The translations under genes and the position numbers were made by a program. A stretch of DNA of 7,821 nt, from NCBI GenBank assembly GCA_900752095.1, contig CAADUD010000181.1, forward strand, positions 1 through 7,821, in the 5' to 3' direction. This stretch comes from Clostridia bacterium. GTDB taxonomy: Bacteria > Bacillota > Clostridia > TANB77 > CAG-508. A model generated the notes under the pieces. That model saw only the letters and a program-made list of their open reading frames with translations. It was not told the origin of the DNA and did no database searches. How positions within the stretch are numbered: position 1 is the first letter of the stretch; every line of letters begins with the position of its first letter. Shown here piece after piece: positions 1 to 5,758 of the stretch.

Positions 1-24
1 AAATTAAAGATGTAATAAGATAAT

Positions 25-100
25 AAAGTCCTCTTGATAGAGGACTTTAAGCGTCTATACAGACGAACAATCCATACCGAAGTAAGCCTTCTCAGTCAAC
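25..100. other. GC-richer cluster of three small hairpins, possible structured RNA or mobile-element end
   Basis: About 42% of these bases are G or C (32 of 76), clearly above the flanking AT-rich DNA. Three inverted repeats follow one another. The first is a perfect 9-bp stem (25-33 with 40-48, loop TTGATA). The second is a 5-bp stem (52-56 with 61-65, loop ATAC). The third is a 4-bp stem (79-82 with 88-91, loop TAAGC). TCAA follows at 96-99. No open reading frame explains the stretch. The first stem could be a weak terminator read leftward, since its minus-strand continuation is ATTATCTTATT; read rightward it has no T run beyond the stem. The arrangement also resembles the subterminal hairpins of IS200/IS605-type right ends, but no transposase is in the window. 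The identity is unresolved. Confidence 0.4.
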
Positions 101-153
101 CAATAAAATTATAATAGAAATTTTATTAGAATGCAATATTTTTAACAAAAAAT

Positions 154-184
154 GAGAAGTAATTGAATTTATTTCTCTTTTTTT
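154..184 (+). terminator. Intrinsic terminator-like hairpin with T7 tail
   Basis: GAGAAGTAA (154-162) pairs with TTATTTCTC (169-177) as a 9-bp stem containing one G-T wobble, with the 6-base loop TTGAAT. Seven T residues follow at 178-184. The stem is AT-rich and only moderately stable. It would end rightward transcription entering from the left edge. The loop is also the best -35 box of the promoter just downstream. Confidence 0.5.
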
Positions 185-191
185 GTATAAT
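163..191 (+). promoter_or_regulatory. Sigma-A-type promoter candidate overlapping the terminator
   Basis: TTGAAT at 163-168 (4 of 6 matches to TTGACA) and a perfect TATAAT at 186-191 are separated by exactly 17 bases. Transcription would start near 198, about 20 bases before the small reading frame at 218. It could also serve the HD-domain gene at 520, because no terminator is seen between them. AT-rich DNA yields TATAAT by chance, so the ideal spacing is the main support. Confidence 0.5.
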
Positions 192-217
192 GATAAATAA
201 CTATAATAAAAAGAAGG

Positions 218-400
218 ATGAAAAAAACTAATATAAACTGTAAAATAGTAATTGGAAATATTAATGTTACTGGAAATGTTGCAACAGCATGTATATATGT
301 AGATAATTTTTTTGGTGCTTTTCGAGTAAATGATTATTTTCATTTGTTAAAAACAAATAATGAATGGAAAATTGTATGTAAAACTTTTACAACAGTATAA
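218..400 (+). pseudogene. C-terminal fragment of an NTF2-like (putative lumazine-binding) protein
   Basis: The 60-residue frame matches, from memory, the C-terminal half of the NTF2-like family annotated as putative lumazine-binding (Lumazine_bd_2/SnoaL-like). The recognisable elements are GNVATA at residues 19-24, then DYFHLLK at 39-45, then a W-K-I and K-T-F ending. Whole members are usually about 120-140 residues, so the N-terminal helices and first strands are absent. An in-frame stop at 194-196 shows the frame does not extend further left, and I see no matching N-terminal coding in the other frames of 100-217. The purine run AGAAGG touches the ATG (212-217), which is too close for a normal ribosome binding site. 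I read it as a decayed or truncated gene. A small expressed protein is possible because a good promoter lies just upstream. No function can be assigned to the fragment. Confidence 0.6.
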
Positions 401-519
401 AATATTTTATTGTTTATGATTGTAATGTTATTTAGAAGAATAAACGGAAGTGTAGAAACAATGGAGAAATGCGGAATAAAATTATTTAAAAAACTAAAAA
501 TTAATAGGAGGAAAAGAAG

Positions 520-1086
520 ATGAATAGAGAAGAATCAGTTCAATTATTAAAAAAATACAACAAGGAGCCATTTCATTTATTACATGCTTATACAGTAGAA
601 GGTGTTATGAGATATTTTGCAAGACAAGAGGGCGAAAATGAAGAATATTGGGGATTAGTTGGCTTACTACACGATGTAGATTTTGAACAATACCCAGAAG
701 AGCATTGTCAAAAGGCAAAAGAAATATTAAAAGAAATTAATGCAGATGATGATTTTATTTATAGTGTTTGCTCTCATGGATATAGTTTATGTTCAGAAGA
801 AGAACCAAAAAAGAAAATGGAAAAAATTCTATTTGCAACAGATGAATTAACAGGATTAATTTGGGCAGCTGCTAAAATGAGACCATCGCAAAGTACTAAA
901 GATATGGAACTTTCTAGTTTAAAGAAAAAATTTAAAGATAAAAAATTTGCAGCTGGTTGTTCAAGAGATGTTATAAAACAAGGTGCAGAAATGCTTGGTT
1001 GGGATTTAGATACTTTATTAGAAAAAACTATTTTAGCAATGAGAGATAGTGAAGATATAGTTAAAAGTGAAATAGATGAGAATTAA
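520..1086 (+). CDS. HD-domain metal-dependent hydrolase
   Basis: A 188-residue soluble protein of the HD superfamily, whose members are metal-dependent phosphohydrolases. Candidate metal ligands are visible in order: H22 in the first helix, the H51-D52 pair in GLLHDVDF, H86 in CSHGY, and D108 in ATDELTGLI. The region after about residue 135 is helical and lysine-rich, without a second recognisable domain. The length fits the small stand-alone HD/HDIG proteins common in Clostridia, whose substrates are mostly unknown; a nucleotide is plausible but not shown. The start is well supported by AGGAGG at 506-511, eight bases before the ATG. The RNA methyltransferase gene begins 48 bases after the stop with no terminator between, so the two are probably cotranscribed. 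I see no signal peptide or membrane segment. The family is confident and the substrate unknown. Confidence 0.87.
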   Translation: MNREESVQLLKKYNKEPFHLLHAYTVEGVMRYFARQEGENEEYWGLVGLLHDVDFEQYPEEHCQKAKEILKEINADDDFIYSVCSHGYSLCSEEEPKKKMEKILFATDELTGLIWAAAKMRPSQSTKDMELSSLKKKFKDKKFAAGCSRDVIKQGAEMLGWDLDTLLEKTILAMRDSEDIVKSEIDEN

Positions 1087-1134
1087 TAAAAAATAAAAGT
1101 GTAAAAAAGATACCATAAAAATATAGGAGAAACA

Positions 1135-2070
1135 ATGAATCAGATACCAATTTTTTTAAATGATAAGTTACTAGAGCAATATGGAGAAAATATTACAAAT
1201 CAAATTATACAAGGATATAAACATAATAGAAAATCTAGTTTTAGGATAAATTCTTTAAAAGCTAGTGAGGTAGAAATTGCAACTGTTTTACAGAAAAATA
1301 ATATTCCATATGAAAAAATTTCTGTTTTTCAAGATGCTTTTGTTTTTGAAAAACAATATGAACAACAAATTAAAAATCTAGAAATTTATGAACAAGGAAA
1401 GGTCTATTTTCAAAGCTTATCTTCTATGTTGCCAGCATTAATTTTAAATCCAAAGGAAAAAGAAGATATTTTAGATATGGCAGCAGCTCCAGGTGGCAAA
1501 ACAAGTCAAATATCTGCAATAACAAATGGAGAAGTTTATATTACGGCTTGTGAAAAGAATCCAATTAGAGCAGAAAGATTGAAATATAATATGCAAAAAT
1601 TAGGAATACCATCTATTCAAGTGTTAGTAAAAGATGCTAGAAAATTAGATGATGCTTTTTCATTTGATAAAATATTGTTGGATGCTCCTTGCAGTGGAAG
1701 TGGTACTTTGTGTTTAAAAAAGGATACTAAAATAAATATAAATAAGGAAAAATGTAAAACAAATAAAGAAAACTTTTCAGAAGAACTAATACAAAGGTCC
1801 ATCATAGTTCAAAAACAATTATTAGAAAAAGCAATTCGTCTTCTAAAACCAGGTCATGAATTAGTGTATTCTACATGTTCTATTTTAAAGCAAGAAAACG
1901 AAGAACAAATTTGTAGATTAATACAGAAAGAAAAAATTGAATTAGTACCAATTTCAAAAAAGATATTAGATAATATTCCACAATTACCAGTTACTTTAGA
2001 AGGAACAATGTGTATTATGCCAAATGAATATTATGAGGGCTTTTTCGTGGCAAAACTGAAAAAGTGTTAA
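1135..2070 (+). CDS. RsmB/RsmF-family RNA (cytosine-5) methyltransferase
   Basis: A 311-residue SAM-dependent m5C methyltransferase of the NOL1/NOP2/Sun family, acting on rRNA or tRNA in the cytoplasm. The N-terminal RKSSFRINSLK region (about 32-42) is typical of the family. The SAM loop DMAAAPGGKT lies at 114-123, followed by acidic E140 (ACEKN) and D167 (VKDAR). DAPCSGSGT at 183-191 carries C186, the release cysteine in the family, and YSTCSI at 245-250 carries the nucleophile C248. All key residues are present. It is short: RsmB has an added N-terminal NusB-like domain, and full-length RsmF proteins carry a C-terminal PUA-like region. Neither is here, leaving little more than the catalytic core. 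A lysine- and asparagine-rich insert occupies about 195-213. AGGAGA at 1125-1130 supports the start. The exact target nucleotide cannot be told from sequence alone. Transcription likely ends at the 2150-2180 hairpin. Confidence 0.92.
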   Translation: MNQIPIFLNDKLLEQYGENITNQIIQGYKHNRKSSFRINSLKASEVEIATVLQKNNIPYEKISVFQDAFVFEKQYEQQIKNLEIYEQGKVYFQSLSSMLPALILNPKEKEDILDMAAAPGGKTSQISAITNGEVYITACEKNPIRAERLKYNMQKLGIPSIQVLVKDARKLDDAFSFDKILLDAPCSGSGTLCLKKDTKININKEKCKTNKENFSEELIQRSIIVQKQLLEKAIRLLKPGHELVYSTCSILKQENEEQICRLIQKEKIELVPISKKILDNIPQLPVTLEGTMCIMPNEYYEGFFVAKLKKC

Positions 2071-2107
2071 TACTAATATATAAAAAATAATTTTTATTAT
2101 TTACAGC

Positions 2108-2155
2108 AAAAGAATACAAAAAATGAATGAAAAAAGTAAGAAAAAAGTCAAAAAA
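2108..2155. other. Helically phased A-tracts (predicted curved DNA)
   Basis: Four A6 tracts start at 2118, 2130, 2141 and 2150, with spacings of 12, 11 and 9 and a mean near 10.7 bases. An A4 tract at 2108-2111 continues the phase to the left. A-tracts repeated at about one helical turn bend DNA. The run ends just before the -35 region of the candidate permease promoter at 2169, where curved or A-rich DNA often assists RNA polymerase. The last tract also forms the 5' arm of the terminator. Confidence 0.5.
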
Positions 2156-2180
2156 GCAAATAAAATATTTGCTTTTTTTT
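2150..2180 (+). terminator. Strong intrinsic terminator after the RNA methyltransferase gene
   Basis: A perfect 13-bp stem pairs 2150-2162 (six A residues, then GCAAATA) with 2166-2178 (TATTTGC, then six T residues), closed by a three-base AAA loop. The T run continues to 2180. It lies 80 bases after the methyltransferase stop codon. Because the 5' arm begins with an A run, it could also terminate leftward transcription. It separates the HD/methyltransferase unit from the polymer cluster. Confidence 0.85.
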
Positions 2181-2197
2181 ATATATAGTAATATAAT
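2169..2197 (+). promoter_or_regulatory. Candidate promoter of the polymer-export cluster
   Basis: A perfect TATAAT at 2192-2197 is preceded, 17 bases upstream, by TTGCTT at 2169-2174 (TTG matched, the rest poor). The start site would be near 2204, giving a leader of about 40 bases before the permease ATG. The -35 lies in the 3' arm of the terminator. The phased A-tracts immediately upstream could compensate for the weak -35. Confidence 0.5.
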
Positions 2198-2225
2198 AAG
2201 AAAAGCATTAACAAATTAAGCAGAG

Positions 2226-2231
2226 AAGGAG
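2226..2231 (+). promoter_or_regulatory. Ribosome binding site with unusually long spacing to the permease ATG
   Basis: AAGGAG at 2226-2231 is the only good Shine-Dalgarno sequence ahead of the permease, but 14 bases separate it from the ATG at 2246, against the usual 5-10. No in-frame ATG, GTG or TTG lies between them, and the permease's family-typical N-terminal region begins shortly after 2246. The start is therefore retained, with probably reduced initiation. Confidence 0.55.
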
Positions 2232-2245
2232 AAAAAAAGCAGTTT

Positions 2246-3052
2246 ATGGTTATTGGAGAAATTATAAAAGATCATGTAGCTTATATGCAACAAATATTTA
2301 AATTGGCAAAAGCAGACTTAGTAAAAACATATAGAGGTGCAGCCTTAGGATGGTCATGGGCCATTATTAAACCTGCTGTTACTATATTTGTTTATTGGTT
2401 TGCTTTTTCTATAGGATTAAGAATGGGAGGAGATGTAGATGGTTACCCTTATTTTTTATGGTTAATTAGTGGTCTTTTACCATGGTTTTATATGAGTGAA
2501 ATGATAACTTCTGGAACAGATACTATTCGTAAATATAGTTATTTAGTAACCAAAATGAAATTTCCTGTTTCAACCATACCAACTTTTGTTAGTATTTCAA
2601 AGTTTATTGTGCATTTATTGCTAGTAGTTATTGTAATACTCATTTTTATCTTTATGGGGTATCCACCAGATATTTATATTGTTCAACTACCATTTTATAT
2701 GTTATGTATGTTTATTTTCTTTACCATATGGAGTCTATTTTCTTCTTTACTTGCTTCTATGAGTAAAGATTTTGGTAATCTTGTAAAATCCATGGTTACA
2801 GCGGTATTTTGGCTATCTGGTATTTTGTGGAATCCAGAAACAATTGCAATTCCATGGCTAAAAAAATTATTAATGTTAAATCCAGTTACTTTTATAACAA
2901 CAGGATTTAGAAATTGTTTTATTAATCACGTTTGGTTTTTTGAACAGCCAAAAAGACTACTTTATTTTGTAATTATTACAGCAATTATGTTAGGAATTGC
3001 TATTTGGACTTACAAACGTTTAAGAAAAGAAATTCCAGATGTATTAGGATAA
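2246..3052 (+). CDS. tagG: ABC-2 type polysaccharide/teichoic acid export permease (TagG-like)
   Basis: A 268-residue integral membrane permease of the ABC-2 family (TagG/Wzm/RgpC type), expected to form a dimer and move an undecaprenyl-linked polymer across the cytoplasmic membrane. The N-terminal amphipathic stretch KADLVKTYRGAALGWSW (about 22-38) is characteristic of the family. About six hydrophobic segments follow, near 36-59, 68-86, 111-137, 143-169, 180-197 and 239-256. The NPVTFITTGFRN motif (212-223) is also typical of these permeases. The length is close to that of TagG (about 275). It begins the polymer cluster, and the ATPase gene starts 15 bases after its stop, as expected for a coupled two-component exporter. 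The neighbouring tarI and tarJ favour a ribitol-phosphate polymer over an O-antigen-like cargo, but the permease sequence alone does not decide this. Confidence 0.88.
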   Translation: MVIGEIIKDHVAYMQQIFKLAKADLVKTYRGAALGWSWAIIKPAVTIFVYWFAFSIGLRMGGDVDGYPYFLWLISGLLPWFYMSEMITSGTDTIRKYSYLVTKMKFPVSTIPTFVSISKFIVHLLLVVIVILIFIFMGYPPDIYIVQLPFYMLCMFIFFTIWSLFSSLLASMSKDFGNLVKSMVTAVFWLSGILWNPETIAIPWLKKLLMLNPVTFITTGFRNCFINHVWFFEQPKRLLYFVIITAIMLGIAIWTYKRLRKEIPDVLG

Positions 3053-3067
3053 AAGGAGAAGAGATAC

Positions 3068-3803
3068 ATGCAAAATGATGAAATTATGATTGAATTTGAA
3101 CATGTTACTAAAATGTATAAGTTGTTCAAAAATGATAAAAGAAGACTTTTATCTACCTTTTCAAAAAAAATTCCTTATAAAGAAAAAAAAGCAGTAAATG
3201 ATGTTTCTTTTCAAATAAAAAGAGGAGAATCAGTTGCTTTATTTGGACGTAATGGGGCTGGAAAATCAACAATTCTAAAAATGATTACAGGAGTATGTTT
3301 TCCAACAGAAGGAAATATTACAGTAAATGGTAGAGTAAGCGCTTTGCTAGAATTAACTTCTGGCTTTGACCCTGAGTTTACAGGAAGAGAAAATATTTTT
3401 TTAAAAGGTCAGTTGCTAGGAATAAAGGATAAAGAAATTAGAGAATTAGAACAAGAAATTATAGATTTTGCAGAATTGGAAGAATACATTGATCAGCCAG
3501 TAAGAACTTATTCTAGTGGTATGAAAGCAAGACTTCGGATTTTCTATTAATGTAAATATTAGACCTGAAATTTTAATTGTAGATGAAGCATTAAGTGTTG
3601 GTGATGAAGAATTTAGAAGAAAGTGTGTCAAAAAAATCAATGAAATTATTACAGATGAAAATGTAACTCTATTATTTGTTACCCATGCTACAGGTGTTGC
3701 AAAAGATTTTTGTAAAAGAGGAATGGTAATGGAAAAGGGAATTGTTACATTTGACGGAAATATTCAAGATGCTGTTGAACAATATAACAGTACATTAAAG
3801 TAA
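3068..3803 (+). pseudogene. tagH: Polymer-export ABC transporter ATPase (TagH-like), split by a one-base frameshift
   Basis: This is the ATPase partner of the preceding permease. The first frame (3068-3550) holds Walker A GRNGAGKST at residues 60-68, a Q-loop region, and the ABC signature YSSGMK at 148-153, then stops after residue 160. The missing part continues one base over: from 3537 the frame reads GFSINVNIRPE, Walker B ILIVDEA (from 3570), a D-loop region, and the switch histidine in FVTHA (codon at 3684), ending at TAA 3801-3803. Removing one base around 3533-3536 restores the conserved RLGFSI and gives a 244-residue protein. It has no long C-terminal extension, so it is shorter than B. 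subtilis TagH. AAGGAG at 3053-3058, nine bases before the ATG, supports the start. As written, the 160-residue product lacks Walker B and cannot be a normal ATPase. A sequencing error, a real mutation and ribosomal frameshifting are all open. Confidence 0.88.
3533..3538 (+). other. Frameshift point: CTT CGG codon pair
   Basis: Zero-frame codons are CTT (3533-3535) and CGG (3536-3538), followed by a stop at 3548-3550. Skipping one base, most simply C3536, gives CTT then GGA and the family's L-G-F. I found no other in-frame CGG in the window's genes. The site is not a homopolymer run. Confidence 0.8.
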
Positions 3804-3847
3804 TATTAAAAATAATGAGAAAAAATGGAAACATTATAAACAGGAAA

Positions 3848-3876
3848 TTCACTATTAATAAGGATAGTAATATAAA
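3848..3876 (+). promoter_or_regulatory. Weak candidate promoter before tarI
   Basis: TTCACT (3848-3853) and TATAAA (3871-3876) are 17 bases apart within the 144-base gap between the ATPase and tarI. Matches are moderate and the region is AT-rich, so this may be chance. No terminator hairpin is visible in the gap, and tarI could simply be read through from the permease promoter. Confidence 0.25.
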
Positions 3877-3947
3877 ATTTTTATACAAAGAATAAAAAGT
3901 ATGTAAATATAAAAATAAAATATAAAATTAAAAGGAGGAATCCAAGA

Positions 3948-4667
3948 ATGAATTTTGCAGGAATACTTGCAGGCGGAAAAGGAACTAGAATGGGAAAAAC
4001 AGATTTACCAAAACAATTTTTAATGTTGGGAGAAAAGCCAATTATTATTCATACCATTGAACAATTTTTAATTTCACCAGTAATTGAGGCTATTGTTGTA
4101 GCCGTGCCAGAAAATTGGGTGGGGTATACACAAGATATAATAGAAAAATACTGCCCAGATGAAAAAATTCATATTATTGCAGGTGGGGTAGAGCGTAATG
4201 ATACTATTATGAATATTTGTCATTATATTCAAAAAAACTTTCAAACTAATAAAGAAGATGTAGTAGTTACACATGATGCAGTTAGACCTTTTGTTACACA
4301 GAGAATTATTATGGAAAATTGTCAATTATGCCAAAAATTTGATGCAACTGACACGGTAATACCTGCTACAGATACGATTGTAGAAGCAAAAGATGGACAA
4401 ACTATTTCAAATATTCCAGTAAGAAAGCAAATGTATCAGGGGCAAACTCCACAAAGTTTTAAAGTACAAGAATTTATGGATATTTATAATTCTTTGACAG
4501 AAGGAGAAAAAGAAATTTTAACAGATGCTGCAAAAGTTTATGTTTTAAAAAATAAAAAAGTAGGACTAGTAATGGGAGAGTCTTATAACATGAAAGTAAC
4601 CACAAAATATGATTTGAAACTTGCAAACTTAATGTTGAACAATTTAAAAGAGAAAGAATCTATATAA
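3948..4667 (+). CDS. tarI: D-ribitol-5-phosphate cytidylyltransferase (TarI; IspD family)
   Basis: A 239-residue cytoplasmic nucleotidyltransferase that transfers CMP from CTP to ribitol-5-phosphate to make CDP-ribitol. The CTP-binding loop LAGGKGTRMG is at 7-16, followed by PKQF at 21-24. GGVERND (79-85), HDAVRPF (109-115) and MYQGQTPQSF (162-171) are the remaining family signatures. MKVTTKYDL (215-223) closes the core. The family is shared with IspD of isoprenoid synthesis, but HDAVRPF with MYQGQTPQSF looks like TarI, and tarJ follows directly, so TarI is the better call. AGGAGG at 3933-3938, nine bases before the ATG, supports the start. A 58-base gap without a terminator leads into tarJ, so the pair is probably cotranscribed. 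The length is normal and no catalytic motif is missing. Confidence 0.92.
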   Translation: MNFAGILAGGKGTRMGKTDLPKQFLMLGEKPIIIHTIEQFLISPVIEAIVVAVPENWVGYTQDIIEKYCPDEKIHIIAGGVERNDTIMNICHYIQKNFQTNKEDVVVTHDAVRPFVTQRIIMENCQLCQKFDATDTVIPATDTIVEAKDGQTISNIPVRKQMYQGQTPQSFKVQEFMDIYNSLTEGEKEILTDAAKVYVLKNKKVGLVMGESYNMKVTTKYDLKLANLMLNNLKEKESI

Positions 4668-4725
4668 AATGTGAATAATAAAGTATTAAAAAAATTAATT
4701 TATTGAAGATGAGGAAGAGTATAGT

Positions 4726-5742
4726 ATGATCAATGAAATTATAAAATTAGTTTCTCCTAAAAATTTAGAAATTTTTTTTAAAGATGAACAATATGATAAT
4801 AACTTAGTAGTGGTTAGACCTACTTATTTATCTATTTGCGCAGCAGATCAAAGATATTATCAAGGAAAAAGAAGCAGAGAAATATTAGAAAAAAAATTAC
4901 CTCTAACATTAATTCATGAAGGAGTTGGAGAAGTAATTTATGATGCTAATAAAGAGTTTCAAGTAGGCGAAAAAGTAGTAATGATACCTAACATTCCTAT
5001 AGAAGAAGATGATATTATTAAGGAAAATTATTTAAGAAGCTCTAAATTTCGTTCTAGTTCAGCAGATGGATTTATGCAAAGTGCTGTTTACATTAAAAGA
5101 GATAGAATTATTCCTATTCGCAATATAGAAGAAAATGTTGGAGCCTTAATAGAATTATGCAGTATTTCTATTAATGCTATTGAAAACTTTATAAAAAAAG
5201 GGCATAAGAGAAGAAATGTATTTGGAGTATGGGGATCAGGCAATATGGGATATACAACCTCCCTTTTTTTAAAAAGCTATTTTCCAGATAGTAAGGTAAT
5301 TGTTTTAGGAACTAGACAGGAAAAATTGGCGTATTTTTCTTTTGTAGATGAAACCAGATTAATTACAGATATAGATGAAAATTTTAAAGTAGATCATGCA
5401 TTTGAATGTGTGGGAGGACCAAAATCAGAGGGAGCTATTTCACAAATTATTGATGTAATAGAACCAGAAGGATGTATTAATTTGCTAGGAGTATCAGAAG
5501 AACCAGTAGACATTAATACGAGAATGGTTTTAGAAAAAGGATTATCCCTTTTAGGAAATAGTAGAAGTGGGTATAATGATTTTGAAAAAACAGTAGAATT
5601 ATTGCAAGACAAGCAAATGCAAGAATATTTAGAAAATATCATTTCGGAAACAATACAAATTAACCAATTAAATGACATCAATGAAGCTTTTGAAAGGGAC
5701 TTAAATAATGATTTTAAAACAGTAATGAAATGGAATATGTAA
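4726..5742 (+). CDS. tarJ: Ribulose-5-phosphate reductase (TarJ; zinc-dependent dehydrogenase family)
   Basis: A 338-residue medium-chain dehydrogenase that reduces ribulose-5-phosphate to ribitol-5-phosphate with NADPH, supplying TarI. SICAADQRYYQG (36-47) carries C38, and LIHEGVGEV (62-70) carries H64-E65. Together with E143 in IELCS these are likely catalytic zinc ligands. The nucleotide-binding glycine motif WGSGNMGY lies at 169-176. The four-cysteine structural zinc lobe of classical alcohol dehydrogenases is not seen; instead the segment PNIPIEEDDIIKENYLRSS (88-106) resembles the matching part of TarJ, as I recall it. Length agrees with TarJ (about 340). The purine run AGGAAG at 4712-4717 lies eight bases before the ATG. 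The next gene's ribosome binding site overlaps this stop codon, which suggests tight cotranscription and possibly translational coupling. Confidence 0.92.
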   Translation: MINEIIKLVSPKNLEIFFKDEQYDNNLVVVRPTYLSICAADQRYYQGKRSREILEKKLPLTLIHEGVGEVIYDANKEFQVGEKVVMIPNIPIEEDDIIKENYLRSSKFRSSSADGFMQSAVYIKRDRIIPIRNIEENVGALIELCSISINAIENFIKKGHKRRNVFGVWGSGNMGYTTSLFLKSYFPDSKVIVLGTRQEKLAYFSFVDETRLITDIDENFKVDHAFECVGGPKSEGAISQIIDVIEPEGCINLLGVSEEPVDINTRMVLEKGLSLLGNSRSGYNDFEKTVELLQDKQMQEYLENIISETIQINQLNDINEAFERDLNNDFKTVMKWNM

Positions 5743-5758
5743 AGGTGGAAAAAATGTG
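5742..5758 (+). promoter_or_regulatory. Ribosome binding site and GTG start of the first polyol-phosphate transferase
   Basis: AAGGTGG (5742-5748) overlaps the tarJ stop codon and lies seven bases before GTG at 5756-5758. The ATG at 5754-5756 overlaps that GTG but is followed at once by TGA, so it cannot be the start. GTG is therefore the only sensible initiation codon here. Confidence 0.75.

Noticed and set aside
71..99. A minus-strand promoter suggested by TTGACT (complement of 94-99).
   Set aside because: At 17-base spacing the -10 would be TATGGA, which matches TATAAT at only three positions, and no leftward gene is visible.
102..127. A 9-bp inverted repeat (102-110 with 119-127) containing TATAAT at 110-115.
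   Set aside because: The stem is only A and T, no T run follows, and no acceptable -35 lies 16-18 bases upstream of the TATAAT.
92..343. An 83-codon minus-strand frame across the promoter and the NTF2-like fragment.
   Set aside because: The translation is low-complexity I/Y/S/N-rich with no family resemblance, and it runs antisense to a recognisable coding fragment and promoter.
397..410. A perfect 14-base palindrome ATAAAATATTTTAT over the stop codon of the NTF2-like fragment.
   Set aside because: It is entirely A/T in very AT-rich DNA and has no loop or T tail for a terminator, so chance explains it.
461..523. A 20-codon frame (ATG 461, TGA 521-523) that overlaps the HD gene start as ATGA and could be a translated leader peptide.
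   Set aside because: Its C-terminal codons are simply the HD gene's Shine-Dalgarno region read in another frame, its own ribosome binding site (CGGAAG) is weak, and a frame of this length is expected by chance.
3446..3640. A minus-strand frame of 64 codons crossing the frameshift point.
   Set aside because: It is antisense to conserved ATPase sequence on both sides of the break, so it is a shadow frame.
3804..3947. The 144-base gap between the ATPase and tarI, inspected for a terminator or riboswitch.
   Set aside because: I found no stable hairpin and no conserved RNA motif, only AT-rich sequence with a weak promoter-like match and the tarI ribosome binding site.
5394..5681. A minus-strand frame of 95 codons within tarJ.
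   Set aside because: It has no recognisable protein features and is antisense to conserved TarJ sequence.
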